From Achromobacter spanius (lineage in GTDB: Bacteria; Pseudomonadota; Gammaproteobacteria; Burkholderiales; Burkholderiaceae_B): a stretch of 64,000 nt of DNA. The notes beneath the pieces are model-generated. The model did not search any database. It saw only the letters and a program-made list of their open reading frames with translations, and was not told where the DNA came from. The first letter of the stretch is position 1. Every line of letters starts with the position of its first letter. A program made the translations under genes and the position numbers. Positions 38,464 through 48,259 of this stretch are shown in pieces. The DNA is taken from the NCBI RefSeq assembly GCF_029637605.1, contig NZ_CP121261.1:3720001-3784000 (forward strand), given 5' to 3'.

Positions 38464-38623
38464 CGTCTTTCCCGTGGTGATTGCGGATGGGCGACATGAT
38501 AATCGCCTGATATGCATCGTCCAAGCGCGGCTTGCGTGAACACAGCGGGCAAGCATGGTTACGATGGCGGCTGGCCCTGCAAGGATGAACCCGCCAAGAA
38601 CACCCCTATCAAGGATGCCCACC

Positions 38624-39004
38624 ATGACGACTGATCTGTCATCGCATTATGTTCTGCTGGACGCCACTGGCGCCGCCGCCACGGTCAAGGGCGGCGACGA
38701 GTTCTGGTCGCAGCCGCCCGAGGCGCTGGACCGCTTCGGCCGGGGCTGGCTGGTGTCCGAATACACCTTCGCCAACGACTGGCCCCAATGGGAAATGCAC
38801 CCCGAAGCCGACGAGATCGTGCGTCTGATGTCGGGCACGGCGGAGTTGCATCTGGAATGGCCGACGGGCCTGCAAGTGGTGAAGATGCTGGCCGACGACG
38901 CCTATGTCATTCCCAAGGGCGTGTGGCATACCGTCAAAGTGGTCGAGCCCTGTCGCATGCTGCACATCACGATGGGCGCGGGCACCCAGCATCGGCCGGT
39001 GTAG
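38624..39004 (+). CDS. cupin-domain protein
   Basis: A 126-residue single cupin. The two cupin motifs are visible: WEMHPEADEIVRLMSGTAELHLEWP and VIPKGVWHTVKV. Metal ligands would be His66-type and Glu residues in the first motif and His in the second. Function is not specific; small cupins of this type act as sugar isomerases, dioxygenases or ligand sensors. ATG 38624 is chosen for AAGGA nine bases upstream. It ends 3 bp before the convergent MFS gene. Confidence 0.8.
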   Translation: MTTDLSSHYVLLDATGAAATVKGGDEFWSQPPEALDRFGRGWLVSEYTFANDWPQWEMHPEADEIVRLMSGTAELHLEWPTGLQVVKMLADDAYVIPKGVWHTVKVVEPCRMLHITMGAGTQHRPV

Positions 39005-39007
39005 GGT

Positions 39008-40312
39008 TCAACCAGGCGCGCCGACCGTACGCACACGCAGGATCTCGCGGTCGTCGATGGGCCAATGCAGCACGGCGGACACAACCCCCAGCGCCATCGC
39101 GCCCAGCCAGATCAGGTCATACGACCGCGTGGCCTCGAACACCACGCCGCCCAGCCACACGCCCAGGAAAGACCCCAATTGGTGGCCAAAGAACACAAAG
39201 CCGAACAGCGTGGTGAGGTAGCGCACGCCGAACACCTGCGCGATCAGGCCATTGGTGAGCGGCACGGTGCCCAGCCAGACAAAACCCATGATGGCGGCGA
39301 ACGCGTACACGGTTCCCGTGGACAAGGGCAGCAACAGAAACAAAGCGATGGCCGCCGTGCGCAGCAGGTAGATGCCGGCCAGCAGGTACTTGCGGCGGTG
39401 ACGCGCGCCCAGCACGCCGAACACATAGGTGCCCATGACGTTGGTCAGCGCAATGATGGCCAGGGCCGCCACCGCGTCGGACGCACGCAAGCCCTTGTCC
39501 ATCAGGTAAGCGGGCAGATGCGTGCCGATGAACGCCAACTGGAATCCGCACGCCAGAAAGCCCAGGTTCAACAGCCAGAAGCCGGGCCGCGTGAACGCTT
39601 CGCCGATGGCGGCACGCAAGGACAGGCTGGCGTCCGGCGCATTGGCGTCGCGCGCCGCGCTGTCGGGTTCGCGCAGCGGCCGCGCCAAGGGCAGCAAAAC
39701 GGCCATCACCACCGCGAACACCAGCAACGCGCTGACCCAGCCCCAGCCCCCGATCAACCCCTGCGCGGCGGGCACCATTGCGAACTGCCCCAGGCCACCC
39801 ACGGCGCCGGCCACGCCCAGCGCCCAGCCTCGGCGCTCGGGGGGCACCAGCCGGCTTAGCGCGCCATAGACGGCGGCGAACGCCGTGCCCGACAGCGCGA
39901 TGCCGATGCACACGCCCGCCGTCAGCATGAACGCCATGGGCGTGACCGCATGCGCCATGCCGACCAGGCCCAGCGCGTAGAACACCAACCCGCCCGCGAT
40001 GACCTTGGCCGATCCATAACGGTCGGCCACCATGCCGGTAAACGGCTGCGCGATGCCCCAGGTAAGGTTTTGCACGGCCAGCGCCATCGCGAAGGTGTCG
40101 CGGCTCCAGCCCCGGTCCATCGACACGGGCAAGAGGAACAAGCCCTGCACGTGGCGCACGCCCAAGGCCAGGCCCATGATGATGCCGCCGGCCAGCACCA
40201 GCAGCCACAAGCGTGAAGGGTCGAGGGGTGAAGCGGGGGACTGTGACGCAGCGGGCTGTGACGCATCGCGGGGGCAAGCGTCTGGGCAAGACGGGGCAAG
40301 GGGCGCTGGCAT
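39008..40312 (-). CDS. MFS transporter (oxalate/formate antiporter-like)
   Basis: A carrier of about 434 residues with 12 predicted TM helices, including GIAQPFTGMVADRYGSAKVIAGG after TM2 and GTAFAAVYGALSRLVPPERRGWALGVAGAVGGLGQ across TM4-5, the pattern of the monocarboxylate/oxalate-formate antiporter branch. The second half contains VMGTYVFGVLGARHRRKYLLAGIYLLR. ATG 40312 has AGAGAGG at suitable spacing; the frame is open 45 bp further. Substrate unknown, probably a small carboxylate. Confidence 0.85.
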   Translation of the reverse strand: MPAPLAPSCPDACPRDASQPAASQSPASPLDPSRLWLLVLAGGIIMGLALGVRHVQGLFLLPVSMDRGWSRDTFAMALAVQNLTWGIAQPFTGMVADRYGSAKVIAGGLVFYALGLVGMAHAVTPMAFMLTAGVCIGIALSGTAFAAVYGALSRLVPPERRGWALGVAGAVGGLGQFAMVPAAQGLIGGWGWVSALLVFAVVMAVLLPLARPLREPDSAARDANAPDASLSLRAAIGEAFTRPGFWLLNLGFLACGFQLAFIGTHLPAYLMDKGLRASDAVAALAIIALTNVMGTYVFGVLGARHRRKYLLAGIYLLRTAAIALFLLLPLSTGTVYAFAAIMGFVWLGTVPLTNGLIAQVFGVRYLTTLFGFVFFGHQLGSFLGVWLGGVVFEATRSYDLIWLGAMALGVVSAVLHWPIDDREILRVRTVGAPG

Positions 40313-40603
40313 GGTGAACCTCTCTGGTCGCGCGATGGGCCTCGGCACGGGAAACATCGCGATTCCATTACAGAAGGGCCGCCACGTGGCTTCAAGCGAT
40401 TATTTTTTGCCGGCTGCATGCGGGGCGGGAATGCGAAAAACCGTCGCTTGTTAACGCTTCGTTTTCTATCGTTACATTTACCCTTTCGTCGCCCCCCTAC
40501 GGCTGGTTACAGTGCTGCCTTCGCATATTCTGGCAAGGCATACGACCATGTGGCACGTCCGGCTTGGCTTCCCCTTTTTCGCGGCCCCTGTCCGCGTGTT
40601 CGC

Positions 40604-43444
40604 ATGATGCGCACCGCGCTCAAGCCCTTGGCGCTGGCCCTGGCGCTGACCTTGCCGGCCCTGCCCGATACGGCGCACGCCGACTCCTGGCTGGACCAAT
40701 GCAGCACCAGCTACTACGGCCGAAACGAAGACACGGCCTGCCATCAGTCCTTCAGCGACGGACTGGCGGCCGTGCTGACCGGGTCGCGCAGCGACGAAGC
40801 CGGCGCCTGGGGTTATATCGACAAGCAGGGGCGCATGGCCATCGTGCCCGCCTACGAACACGCCTCGCGGTTTCAGAATGGCCTGGCCGCTGTCAGCCAG
40901 GGTCACTTGTGGGGCTATATCGACACCAAGGGCCAGTGGGCGATCAAGCCGCGCTACACCAGGGCCACGGGTTTTAACGCCGAAGGCACGGCGCTGGTTG
41001 AAGACGGTGAACTTAATCTGCTGATCGACCGGCAGGGCAAGGTCGTCAAGACCTTTCCGCTGGGCACCCGCACATGGGGCTTCATGCCCGGCCAGAAGCT
41101 GGCATCGATGGAGGTTCCCACGCCGCCGCGCCTGATCAACACCGCAACGGGCGCGGCCACCGCGCTGCCCGAAGGCGTGATGATGCTGGACGCGCCGTCA
41201 GCCGACTATTTGCCGGCGCAGTTGCGCGGGTCGCGCTATTCCGGCTGGTGGGGTTTGCTGGACGCACAGGGCCGCTGGGCCGTCACACCGGACGTGCTGC
41301 GCTCACGCGAAGCGCCCATGCGCGACGGCGACGTCGTGGCCGTGCGCCGTGAAAAAGATTGGACCTTCGTGGACCCGCGCGGCGAATCGATTTCGCAATC
41401 CCGCTACGAGCGCGTGCAGTGGCTGGCGTCCGGCCTTTGGCTGGTGGCGGAGGAAGACGGCAAGCCCACCTTGCTGGACGGCGGGCTCAAGCCGCTGCAT
41501 GCGTTTTCCACGTCATACATGGGCGTGCAGCAGCGCGATGGCTGGCGCTATCTGTACGACGCATCGACAACGCTGTTGATCAGCCCTGACGGCACGGTGC
41601 AAAAGCTGGCGATACGCGACGGCCGCGTCGACATCGTTCAAGGCCAGGCGTGGGTTTACGGCATGCCGGCCGTCGGGGAGGTGGCCGACACCGCCAGCGC
41701 GGATGAGGCGGCGTCACATGCCGCCCTCGCGGTCAACGCCGAAGCTTCCCTCATGCAGGTGTACGCCGCCGACGGCAAGCCCTTGCTGGATGCGGATACC
41801 GCCATGCGCCTGCGCAGCTATGACGTCAGCGCGTTTTCTCCCGGCAAATCCGCCCAGCGCGGTTCCGGTGACCAGGCCATGCCGCTGGCACTCTTGCGCG
41901 ACCTCAACGGCGCACGGCCCCTGGCCATCCTGACCGCCACGGGCAAGATCGTGTCGAACCCGCAATGGGAAAACATCAACACCTATGACGTGACGATGCC
42001 GCTGGTGGTGCGCGCCACGAACGATAAGGTGGGCGCCATCGACGGCCAGGGCGACTGGGCCGTGCCGCCCGAGTACAACGACATGCGCCGGTTCAAGGGC
42101 CCCTACACCTGGGCGCGCACCGGCGACATGCGTCGCAACGACGCCTTGCTGATCGATGCGCGCGGCAAACCGGCTAACTTGCCGGAAGCAGTCAGCGCGG
42201 CGGCGTCCGAGCTGGAAGGCGAGCTGCTGGTCTACCGCGCGGCGGACGGCAACCGCGAACGCCGCTGGGGCCTGTGGAACATTCGCCTGGGCGCGCCCGC
42301 GCTGAAGCCGGAATTTGATCGCATCAAGGAATTCGACGACGACTGGGCCCGTGTGCAGGACAAGGGCCGCTGGGGTGTCGTCAACCGCCAGGGCCAGTGG
42401 GTCGTGCCGGCCACGCACGACAGCGCCTACAACATGGAATACCTGGGCAACGGCTTCATGCTGGTCAACGAGCCCGAAGGCAAGGGCCTGGCTGGCCGTT
42501 ATGGTGGCAGCCCATACCGGATGGTCAACCTGCGCACCGGCAAGCGCAGCGACATCATCTACGGCAAGCCGGACAAGCTGCAAAACGGACGCTACATCGG
42601 CGAACTGGCCGACGGCAGCGCCGTGCTGTTCGACGCGCAGGGCGGGACGACGAAGGTTTCAGATGGCCGCATCGACAGCAAAGCGCAGCATGGCGACTGG
42701 CTGATCGTGCACCAGGACGAACGCGAAGGCGCCATCAACGCGCGCGGCAACCTGCAAGTGCCGGCCCTGTATGGCGAATTCAATCCCTTCTTCGTGCAGC
42801 CCGAGGGCTTGGCGCGCGTCAACCAAGGGCCTGGCTATCGCGTCATCGACCAACACGGCAAGACGGTGCTGGAGAAGTACGGCGACGGCTTCCCGCTGGC
42901 GTCCATGCAACGCGTGCTGTTCGAAGACGACCGCGCGTCCACCTCCATACTGACGGACCTGCAGGGCCGCGAGGTCGCGCGCCTGTCCAACCGCTTTCCG
43001 GTGGGCTACCAGCGCGCCAGCGAAGGCGTGGTGCCTTACAGCGAAAGCTACGGCAAGCAAGGCTTTCTGAATGCGGCGGGCAAGCGCATCGTGGGCGCGC
43101 ACTTCAGCGACCTGGGCGCGCTGAAGCACGGCCTGGCCCGGGCGCAACGCCTGGACCGCACGGGCAAGCTGTACGGCTACATCGATCTGAGCGGGCGCTT
43201 TGCCATTCCGCCCGCGTTCACGTGGGCGCAAGACTTCCAGGACGAACGCGCCATGGTGTTTCGCGACCACCTGGTCGAATTCATCGACACACGCGGCAAG
43301 ACCACCACCACCTTCGGCATGCTGTGCGACCAGATCGTGATCTTCGACGCGGAAGAAAACCAGAGCTGGCCGCGCGAAGCCCTGACATGCCCTGACGCGA
43401 CGCGCATCGATCCCCCCGCCCTAGACACCGCCAAAGCAGAATGA
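40604..43444 (+). CDS. large exported WG-repeat protein (first of a pair)
   Basis: About 946 residues from ATG 40604, with a signal peptide ending near AHA (residue 26). The mature protein is built from many WG-type repeats of roughly 45-60 residues, each beginning WGxxDxxGxWAxxP (for example WGYIDKQGRMAIVP, WGYIDTKGQWAIKP, WGVVNRQGQWVVP, YGYIDLSGRFAIPP). Cys pairs occur near the N-terminus (CSTSYYGRNEDTAC) and C-terminus (MLCDQ..LTCPD), fitting periplasmic disulfides. Function unknown. Its stop overlaps the start of a paralogue (ATGA). The start lacks a strong ribosome site; the frame is open to 40418. Confidence 0.82.
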   Translation: MMRTALKPLALALALTLPALPDTAHADSWLDQCSTSYYGRNEDTACHQSFSDGLAAVLTGSRSDEAGAWGYIDKQGRMAIVPAYEHASRFQNGLAAVSQGHLWGYIDTKGQWAIKPRYTRATGFNAEGTALVEDGELNLLIDRQGKVVKTFPLGTRTWGFMPGQKLASMEVPTPPRLINTATGAATALPEGVMMLDAPSADYLPAQLRGSRYSGWWGLLDAQGRWAVTPDVLRSREAPMRDGDVVAVRREKDWTFVDPRGESISQSRYERVQWLASGLWLVAEEDGKPTLLDGGLKPLHAFSTSYMGVQQRDGWRYLYDASTTLLISPDGTVQKLAIRDGRVDIVQGQAWVYGMPAVGEVADTASADEAASHAALAVNAEASLMQVYAADGKPLLDADTAMRLRSYDVSAFSPGKSAQRGSGDQAMPLALLRDLNGARPLAILTATGKIVSNPQWENINTYDVTMPLVVRATNDKVGAIDGQGDWAVPPEYNDMRRFKGPYTWARTGDMRRNDALLIDARGKPANLPEAVSAAASELEGELLVYRAADGNRERRWGLWNIRLGAPALKPEFDRIKEFDDDWARVQDKGRWGVVNRQGQWVVPATHDSAYNMEYLGNGFMLVNEPEGKGLAGRYGGSPYRMVNLRTGKRSDIIYGKPDKLQNGRYIGELADGSAVLFDAQGGTTKVSDGRIDSKAQHGDWLIVHQDEREGAINARGNLQVPALYGEFNPFFVQPEGLARVNQGPGYRVIDQHGKTVLEKYGDGFPLASMQRVLFEDDRASTSILTDLQGREVARLSNRFPVGYQRASEGVVPYSESYGKQGFLNAAGKRIVGAHFSDLGALKHGLARAQRLDRTGKLYGYIDLSGRFAIPPAFTWAQDFQDERAMVFRDHLVEFIDTRGKTTTTFGMLCDQIVIFDAEENQSWPREALTCPDATRIDPPALDTAKAE

Positions 43445-46326
43445 CCATGACGTCACGAGTGATCCGCACCACCCGTATCGCCTGCGCCCTGGCCGCGCTG
43501 GGCGCATCCCTGTCCGCGCACGCGCAGATGGGCCATGTGTTTTGCGTTGACGAAACCCGCGCGCGCAACGACGTCGCTGTCGACGACATCTCGTACCACA
43601 CGCCCTACGCCAACGGCTGCATCCGCAACCTGGCGGATGGGCGCGCCGCCGTGCTGCTGCCGTCCGCGCTGGAGCCGATGCGCCGCGTGCCATCGGACGA
43701 GTCCCTGCGCCGCCATGCCTGGGGCTTTCTGGATCAGAACGGCAGGCTGGTGATCCGCCCGATCTTCGAGAACGTGCGCGACTTTCGCCACGGGCTGGCC
43801 GCCGTGCAATGGCAAGGCAAGTGGGGCTTCATCAACCCGCAAGGCCGCATGGCCGTGCCGCCGCGCTACGACAGCGTGGGCGACTTTGCCGAAATTGGCC
43901 TTGCCGTGGCCACGCTGGACGGACGCCATGTGTTCATCAACCGCCAAGGCGACACGGTGGGCGAGCCGTTGGACGCCGGCGTCGAAAGTTTGGTGATTGA
44001 AGACGGCGTGCCCGCGCGGGCAACGGTAGCCTACAAGCTGGAATACCGGTCGCCAACGGGCGAACGCCGCTTCGCCACGCCCGGCGTGAAGGTGACGCAA
44101 GCCTATGGCCAGGGGTTTTTCATTGCCACCAACGGCGAGTATCGGCACGGCCTGGTCGACCGCGACTGGAACTGGGTGCTTGAACCCGTGTACGACGATA
44201 TCTCGGTCAATCGCGACGGCATGCTGGCCGTGGCTTATGGGCCGGACGGCGTCGTGCTGCTGGGCACGGACGGCACGGTAATCGGCGCGGACCAGCACTA
44301 CGAATCGCTGAACCCCGTGGGCCGCAAGTTCTGGAGCGCGCAGTTGGGCGATCGCAAGGGCTATGCGGTGCTGGACACCGCCGGCCAGCCGGTCGTGACC
44401 ATGACGTCGCCCGAAGCCCGCGCCTCGCAGCGCTTTGGCGACGCGATCGTGTACCCGTCGGGTGACACGATGATGGCGTTGGTGCCCGGCCAGCCCAAGC
44501 CAGTGCCGCTGGGCGCGGGCCTTGCAGCCACCGTCGATGAAGAAGGCTTCGTGCTCTTCAAAGGCGACACAGGGATCGGCCTGCTGACGCCCCAGGGCGC
44601 GTGGCTGCACGGCGACACCGCCCCCGCCTGGCTGGCGGAGGCCGGCAAGATGGAAGTGCATCAAGGCCGGCTGTGGATCAGGAACCGGGAAGGCGCACTG
44701 CTCAATATCGTCGACGCCGACGGCCACGCATTGCTCAAGCCGGAAGCCGTCGAGGCCGTGCAGAACATGCAACTGAAGGCGTTGCCCATGGACTTGCCTG
44801 GCGCTCCCTTGGGGATGCTGGGCCAGTCGCATTGCCAATGCGGCCCTGCGGGCGCCGGCTTGCTGCTGGCGGACGGCAGCCTGGTGACCGACCCGTCGTG
44901 GACGGACCTGACGATGCTGGACGTTGACCCGGACGGCGACACCGATGCGCTGGTATCCACCGACGCCCTCAAGCCGGAACAACTGCGCTACGCCGCAACC
45001 ACCGCTGACGGCATCCGCTTGCTGGACGCCCAGGGCCGCGTGATGAATCTGCCGGCGCAGCAATACATTGGCGCGTTTCACCTGGGTTATGCGCTGGTGT
45101 ACGCCAACGGCGTGAACCAAATGATCGACCGCGACGGCAAGCTGTATGGCTTGCCCGCCGATGTGTTCGATTCGCAAGTGGTGGCGCCGGGTGTGATGCG
45201 CTACGTCAAGACAGCCAGCGCCGATGCGCCGTGGGGTCTGTACGACTTCGTGGCGGGCAAGGAACTGGCCGCGCCCGCGTTTCAGGAGATCGGTGCGTTT
45301 GAAAACGGGCGCGCTGTTGCATCGCTGGGCAGTGACCGCGTGGGCGTGATCGATCTGCAAGGCAAGTGGACCGTGCCGGCGCGCCATCATGCCGTCGCGC
45401 GGGTCAACGACAACTTGTGGAAGGTGATGCAGGCGGGCGCGCAGGACGAGGGCACCAACCGCCCCGTTGCGCTGTTCAATGACCAAGGCCGCGCGCTGAC
45501 GCCCTTCATCAGCCGGTTGCAGATTGGCCAGACGGAAGACGGCACCATCACGGCCGAGAGCGATCATCGGCGTTGGATCTTTTCAGCAGATGGCGTCAAC
45601 GCGCAGGACCTGGAAGACGCGTTATATACGCGCCTGGGCGACTGGCTGGAAATTCGGCGCACGGCTCGTCATGGATATCTGAACGAACTCGGCGAATGGC
45701 AGATTCCGCCCAGCGCCGCCACCGGCTCGGTGTTCCAGGGCTCGCCCGCGCGTGCGCTGGCCACTGATGAAAGCGGTGCGCGCCTGATCGACACGGCGGG
45801 CAAGACGGTGGCGACGCTGCCCGCGGGCGAATGGCAGTGGCCGCAAGGTTCACCGCAACTACTCAGGCATTACGAAGTGAACGGCCGGCTGCGTACGGAC
45901 TATGTCGACACGAGCGGCAAGACGCGGCTCACGGCCGAGGGCGTCACGTCGGCATTCTCGGAAGGCCAGGCCGTGTCGTTGCTGCCGACCCGCGCGATGC
46001 GCGCGGTGGATGCCAAGGGCGCACTCACCGGCCCGGCGTTCAATGCGCTGGGCACGCTGCGCGACGGCCTGGCGCCGGCTTTGGCCGATGTGAACATCGG
46101 CTTTGTCGACCGCCAGGGGCAGTACGTCATTCAGCCCGCGTACAGCACCGTCACGCCGTTCAAGAACCAGCGCGCGGTGGTGTCCACGATGGACTATTCG
46201 GAACTCATCGACCCCGCCGGCCACGCGCTGGCCCGCGTGGAAATGATCTGCGGCGTGCGCGCGCTGTATGGCAGCGCGGGGCAGCGTTTGTGGCCCAACA
46301 CGATGCCGGCGCGTTGCGACCGCTAA
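43441..46326 (+). CDS. large exported WG-repeat protein (second of a pair)
   Basis: A 961-residue paralogue of the gene before it, sharing its overall plan: signal peptide ending SAHA (about 28), an N-terminal Cys pair (VFCVDE..NGCIRN), repeated WG units (WGFLDQNGRLVIRP, WGFINPQGRMAVPP, VGVIDLQGKWTVPA, IGFVDRQGQYVIQP) and a C-terminal Cys pair (MICGV..ARCDR). An extra CQCG pair sits near 464. WG repeats probably form an extended or beta-propeller-like binding surface in the periplasm; the partner is unknown. Start and previous stop overlap, so the two are made together. Confidence 0.85.
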   Translation: MTMTSRVIRTTRIACALAALGASLSAHAQMGHVFCVDETRARNDVAVDDISYHTPYANGCIRNLADGRAAVLLPSALEPMRRVPSDESLRRHAWGFLDQNGRLVIRPIFENVRDFRHGLAAVQWQGKWGFINPQGRMAVPPRYDSVGDFAEIGLAVATLDGRHVFINRQGDTVGEPLDAGVESLVIEDGVPARATVAYKLEYRSPTGERRFATPGVKVTQAYGQGFFIATNGEYRHGLVDRDWNWVLEPVYDDISVNRDGMLAVAYGPDGVVLLGTDGTVIGADQHYESLNPVGRKFWSAQLGDRKGYAVLDTAGQPVVTMTSPEARASQRFGDAIVYPSGDTMMALVPGQPKPVPLGAGLAATVDEEGFVLFKGDTGIGLLTPQGAWLHGDTAPAWLAEAGKMEVHQGRLWIRNREGALLNIVDADGHALLKPEAVEAVQNMQLKALPMDLPGAPLGMLGQSHCQCGPAGAGLLLADGSLVTDPSWTDLTMLDVDPDGDTDALVSTDALKPEQLRYAATTADGIRLLDAQGRVMNLPAQQYIGAFHLGYALVYANGVNQMIDRDGKLYGLPADVFDSQVVAPGVMRYVKTASADAPWGLYDFVAGKELAAPAFQEIGAFENGRAVASLGSDRVGVIDLQGKWTVPARHHAVARVNDNLWKVMQAGAQDEGTNRPVALFNDQGRALTPFISRLQIGQTEDGTITAESDHRRWIFSADGVNAQDLEDALYTRLGDWLEIRRTARHGYLNELGEWQIPPSAATGSVFQGSPARALATDESGARLIDTAGKTVATLPAGEWQWPQGSPQLLRHYEVNGRLRTDYVDTSGKTRLTAEGVTSAFSEGQAVSLLPTRAMRAVDAKGALTGPAFNALGTLRDGLAPALADVNIGFVDRQGQYVIQPAYSTVTPFKNQRAVVSTMDYSELIDPAGHALARVEMICGVRALYGSAGQRLWPNTMPARCDR

Positions 46327-46385
46327 GGCGGCCGGGCGTTTGAAGCCCGTGCTTGAAGCGCATTCTTGAAGCGCGGGCGTGAAGC

Positions 46386-46422
46386 CCTGGCGTTGGACGC
46401 CTATTGCGTGTCCAACGCCAGG
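46386..46422. terminator. hairpin between convergent WG-repeat and PEP-mutase-family genes
   Basis: CCTGGCGTTGGAC (46386-46398) pairs perfectly with GTCCAACGCCAGG (46410-46422) around an 11-base loop. The right arm encodes the last residues of the leftward gene and the loop holds its stop codon. No clear T-tract, so termination may depend on the hairpin alone. Confidence 0.5.
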
Positions 46423-47261
46423 TAACGCTGGGTCTGAACGATGGCTTCGCGTTCCTTGAAGCTGGTCAACTGGTCGGCCAGCGCGCTGCTGTCGCCCGTT
46501 TGCTTGATGGCGGCCAGCGTGGCCTGCATGGCGTGAATGGCGGCGCGCTGCAGGTCCGACGGAATGATGGCCAGTCGATAACCCATGGCCGCCAGGTCGG
46601 GCAGCGGCACCAGCGGCGTCTTGCCGCCGTAGAACATGTTGATGAGCTTCAAGCCTGGCAGGCGATCGGCAATGGCGCGGATCTGCGCCAGCGTCTCAGG
46701 CGCTTCCACGAAAATCATGTCGGCGCCCGCCTTCAGGTAACGCTCGGCGCGCGCCAGGGCGGCGTCAAACCCTTCGACCGCGATGGCGTCCGTGCGCGCA
46801 ATGACCAGCGTATCGGGGTCGCTCAATGTTTGCCGCGCGATGTGGACCTTGCGGCACATTTCCTCGACGTCCACCAGGCTCTTATCATCCAGGTGGCCGC
46901 AGCGCTTGGGAAACGATTGGTCTTCGATATGAAAGGCCGCCACGCCCGCGCGTTCCATGATGCGTACCGTGCGCTCAACATTGGCGGACCCGCCGAAGCC
47001 CGTGTCTGCGTCGGCCACCACCGGCAGCCCGCTTGCGTCCACGATCTTTTCCACGCGGTCCATCACTTCCGTAAAGCTGAGCAGGCCGATGTCCGGGTAG
47101 CCCGCCGCCCGTGCGATGGCGCCGCCGCTGGCGTACACAGCGTTGAATCCTGCCATGGCCACCAGCCGCGCGGACATGCCGTCATACGCGCCGGGCGCCA
47201 CCACGATGCCATCGGCCAAATGCTGGCGCAGCAAGGCGCCGGGTGTCAGAGAGGAGTTCAT
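46401..47261 (-). CDS. isocitrate lyase/PEP mutase-family enzyme (2-methylisocitrate lyase-like)
   Basis: A 286-residue TIM-barrel lyase. The metal-site motif DADTGFGG lies near 90, and the catalytic-loop motif SFPKRCGHL near 120-128 retains the K-R-C-G-H core of methylisocitrate and isocitrate lyases, so it cleaves a C-C bond in a 2-hydroxy/2-methyl tricarboxylate or decarboxylates oxaloacetate. No prp genes accompany it, so it may act on another acid. It is divergent from a LysR gene 102 bp away that likely regulates it. ATG 47261 fits the family start. Confidence 0.85.
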   Translation of the reverse strand: MNSSLTPGALLRQHLADGIVVAPGAYDGMSARLVAMAGFNAVYASGGAIARAAGYPDIGLLSFTEVMDRVEKIVDASGLPVVADADTGFGGSANVERTVRIMERAGVAAFHIEDQSFPKRCGHLDDKSLVDVEEMCRKVHIARQTLSDPDTLVIARTDAIAVEGFDAALARAERYLKAGADMIFVEAPETLAQIRAIADRLPGLKLINMFYGGKTPLVPLPDLAAMGYRLAIIPSDLQRAAIHAMQATLAAIKQTGDSSALADQLTSFKEREAIVQTQRYLALDTQ

Positions 47262-47362
47262 GCGGGTTCCTGAAAGCGGGATCGATGCGTGCATGATCGG
47301 CTTGCCGGACTAGAATGTCCAATATATGGAATGTTGATGTTCAGTATTTAAAAGGTATCGAT

Positions 47363-48259
47363 ATGGAACTGCGGCATCTGCGGTATTTCGTGGTGACGGC
47401 CGAGGCCCAGCACTTCACGCGCGCGGCGGAAATCCTGGGCATGGCGCAGCCCCCGCTGAGCCAGCAGATTCGTCAGTTGGAACAGGAAGTGGGCACGCCG
47501 CTGTTCGACCGGACGGGGCGCGGGGTGGTGCTGAACGACGCGGGCCGCGCGTTCCTGGCCTGCGCGCAGGATATTCTGCATCGCGCGGAGGCCGCGGTGC
47601 AGACGGCCCAACGCGCTGCCCGAGGCGAGGTGGGAGAACTGGCGCTGGGTTTTACGGAGTCGGCCTCGTTCAATGGCGTGGTGACGGAAGTGATCCGACG
47701 CTATCGCCAGCAGTATCCCGACGTTGAGATGACGCTGTCGCAAGGCGATAGCGAGACGCTGGTGGCGCAACTGCGCGATGGGGCGATCGACGCCGCCTTC
47801 GTGCGCCCGCCGTTCGCGCTGGACGGCGGGCTGACGTTCACGCAGTTGACCGAGGAACCGCTGGTGGTGGCCTTGCCGCTGGGCCACGCGCTGGCGCGCC
47901 GCAAGCGCTTGGCGCCGAAGGATCTGACGCAGGAACGCTTCATCCTGTATTCGCGCAAATCCGGCTATGGGCTAAGCGCGGACATCATGGCGGCGTGCCG
48001 CCAGCACGGCTTGAACCCGCTGATCGGCCAGCGCGCACCGCAGTTATCGTCGGCGGTGAACCTGGTGGCTGCAAGCATGGGCGTGGCGGTGGTGCCGGCG
48101 TCATTACGCCCCCTGCGTCCCGACGGCGTGGTCTACCGCCCCTTCACCCTGGACTGGCCCCGCGCGGTGCTAGGCCTGGCGGTACGCGCAGAAAATCCCC
48201 GCGGCCGCATAGAAAACCTGTTGCGCCTGGCAAGCGAAAAGCCAAGGCCAACCCCGTAG
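47363..48259 (+). CDS. LysR-family regulator (CatR/BenM-like)
   Basis: A 298-residue LysR protein of the aromatic/organic-acid group: MELRHLRYFVVTAEAQHFTRAAEILGMAQPPLSQQIRQLE, then a substrate-binding domain with LALGFTESASFNGVVTEVIRRY. AAAGGTATCG precedes ATG 47363. Divergent placement suggests control of the PEP-mutase-family gene. Its TAG stop codon is supplied by a copy of the GTAGGATGGGT repeat, so the end of the protein may have been set by insertion of that element. Confidence 0.88.
   Translation: MELRHLRYFVVTAEAQHFTRAAEILGMAQPPLSQQIRQLEQEVGTPLFDRTGRGVVLNDAGRAFLACAQDILHRAEAAVQTAQRAARGEVGELALGFTESASFNGVVTEVIRRYRQQYPDVEMTLSQGDSETLVAQLRDGAIDAAFVRPPFALDGGLTFTQLTEEPLVVALPLGHALARRKRLAPKDLTQERFILYSRKSGYGLSADIMAACRQHGLNPLIGQRAPQLSSAVNLVAASMGVAVVPASLRPLRPDGVVYRPFTLDWPRAVLGLAVRAENPRGRIENLLRLASEKPRPTP

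Noticed and set aside
43453..45567. A 704-codon open frame on the minus strand, opposite the second WG-repeat gene
   Set aside because: Its translation is rich in His, Arg, Gln and Val with no domain pattern, as expected for the antisense of a GC-rich gene with strong codon bias; the plus-strand gene has a signal peptide and repeats.
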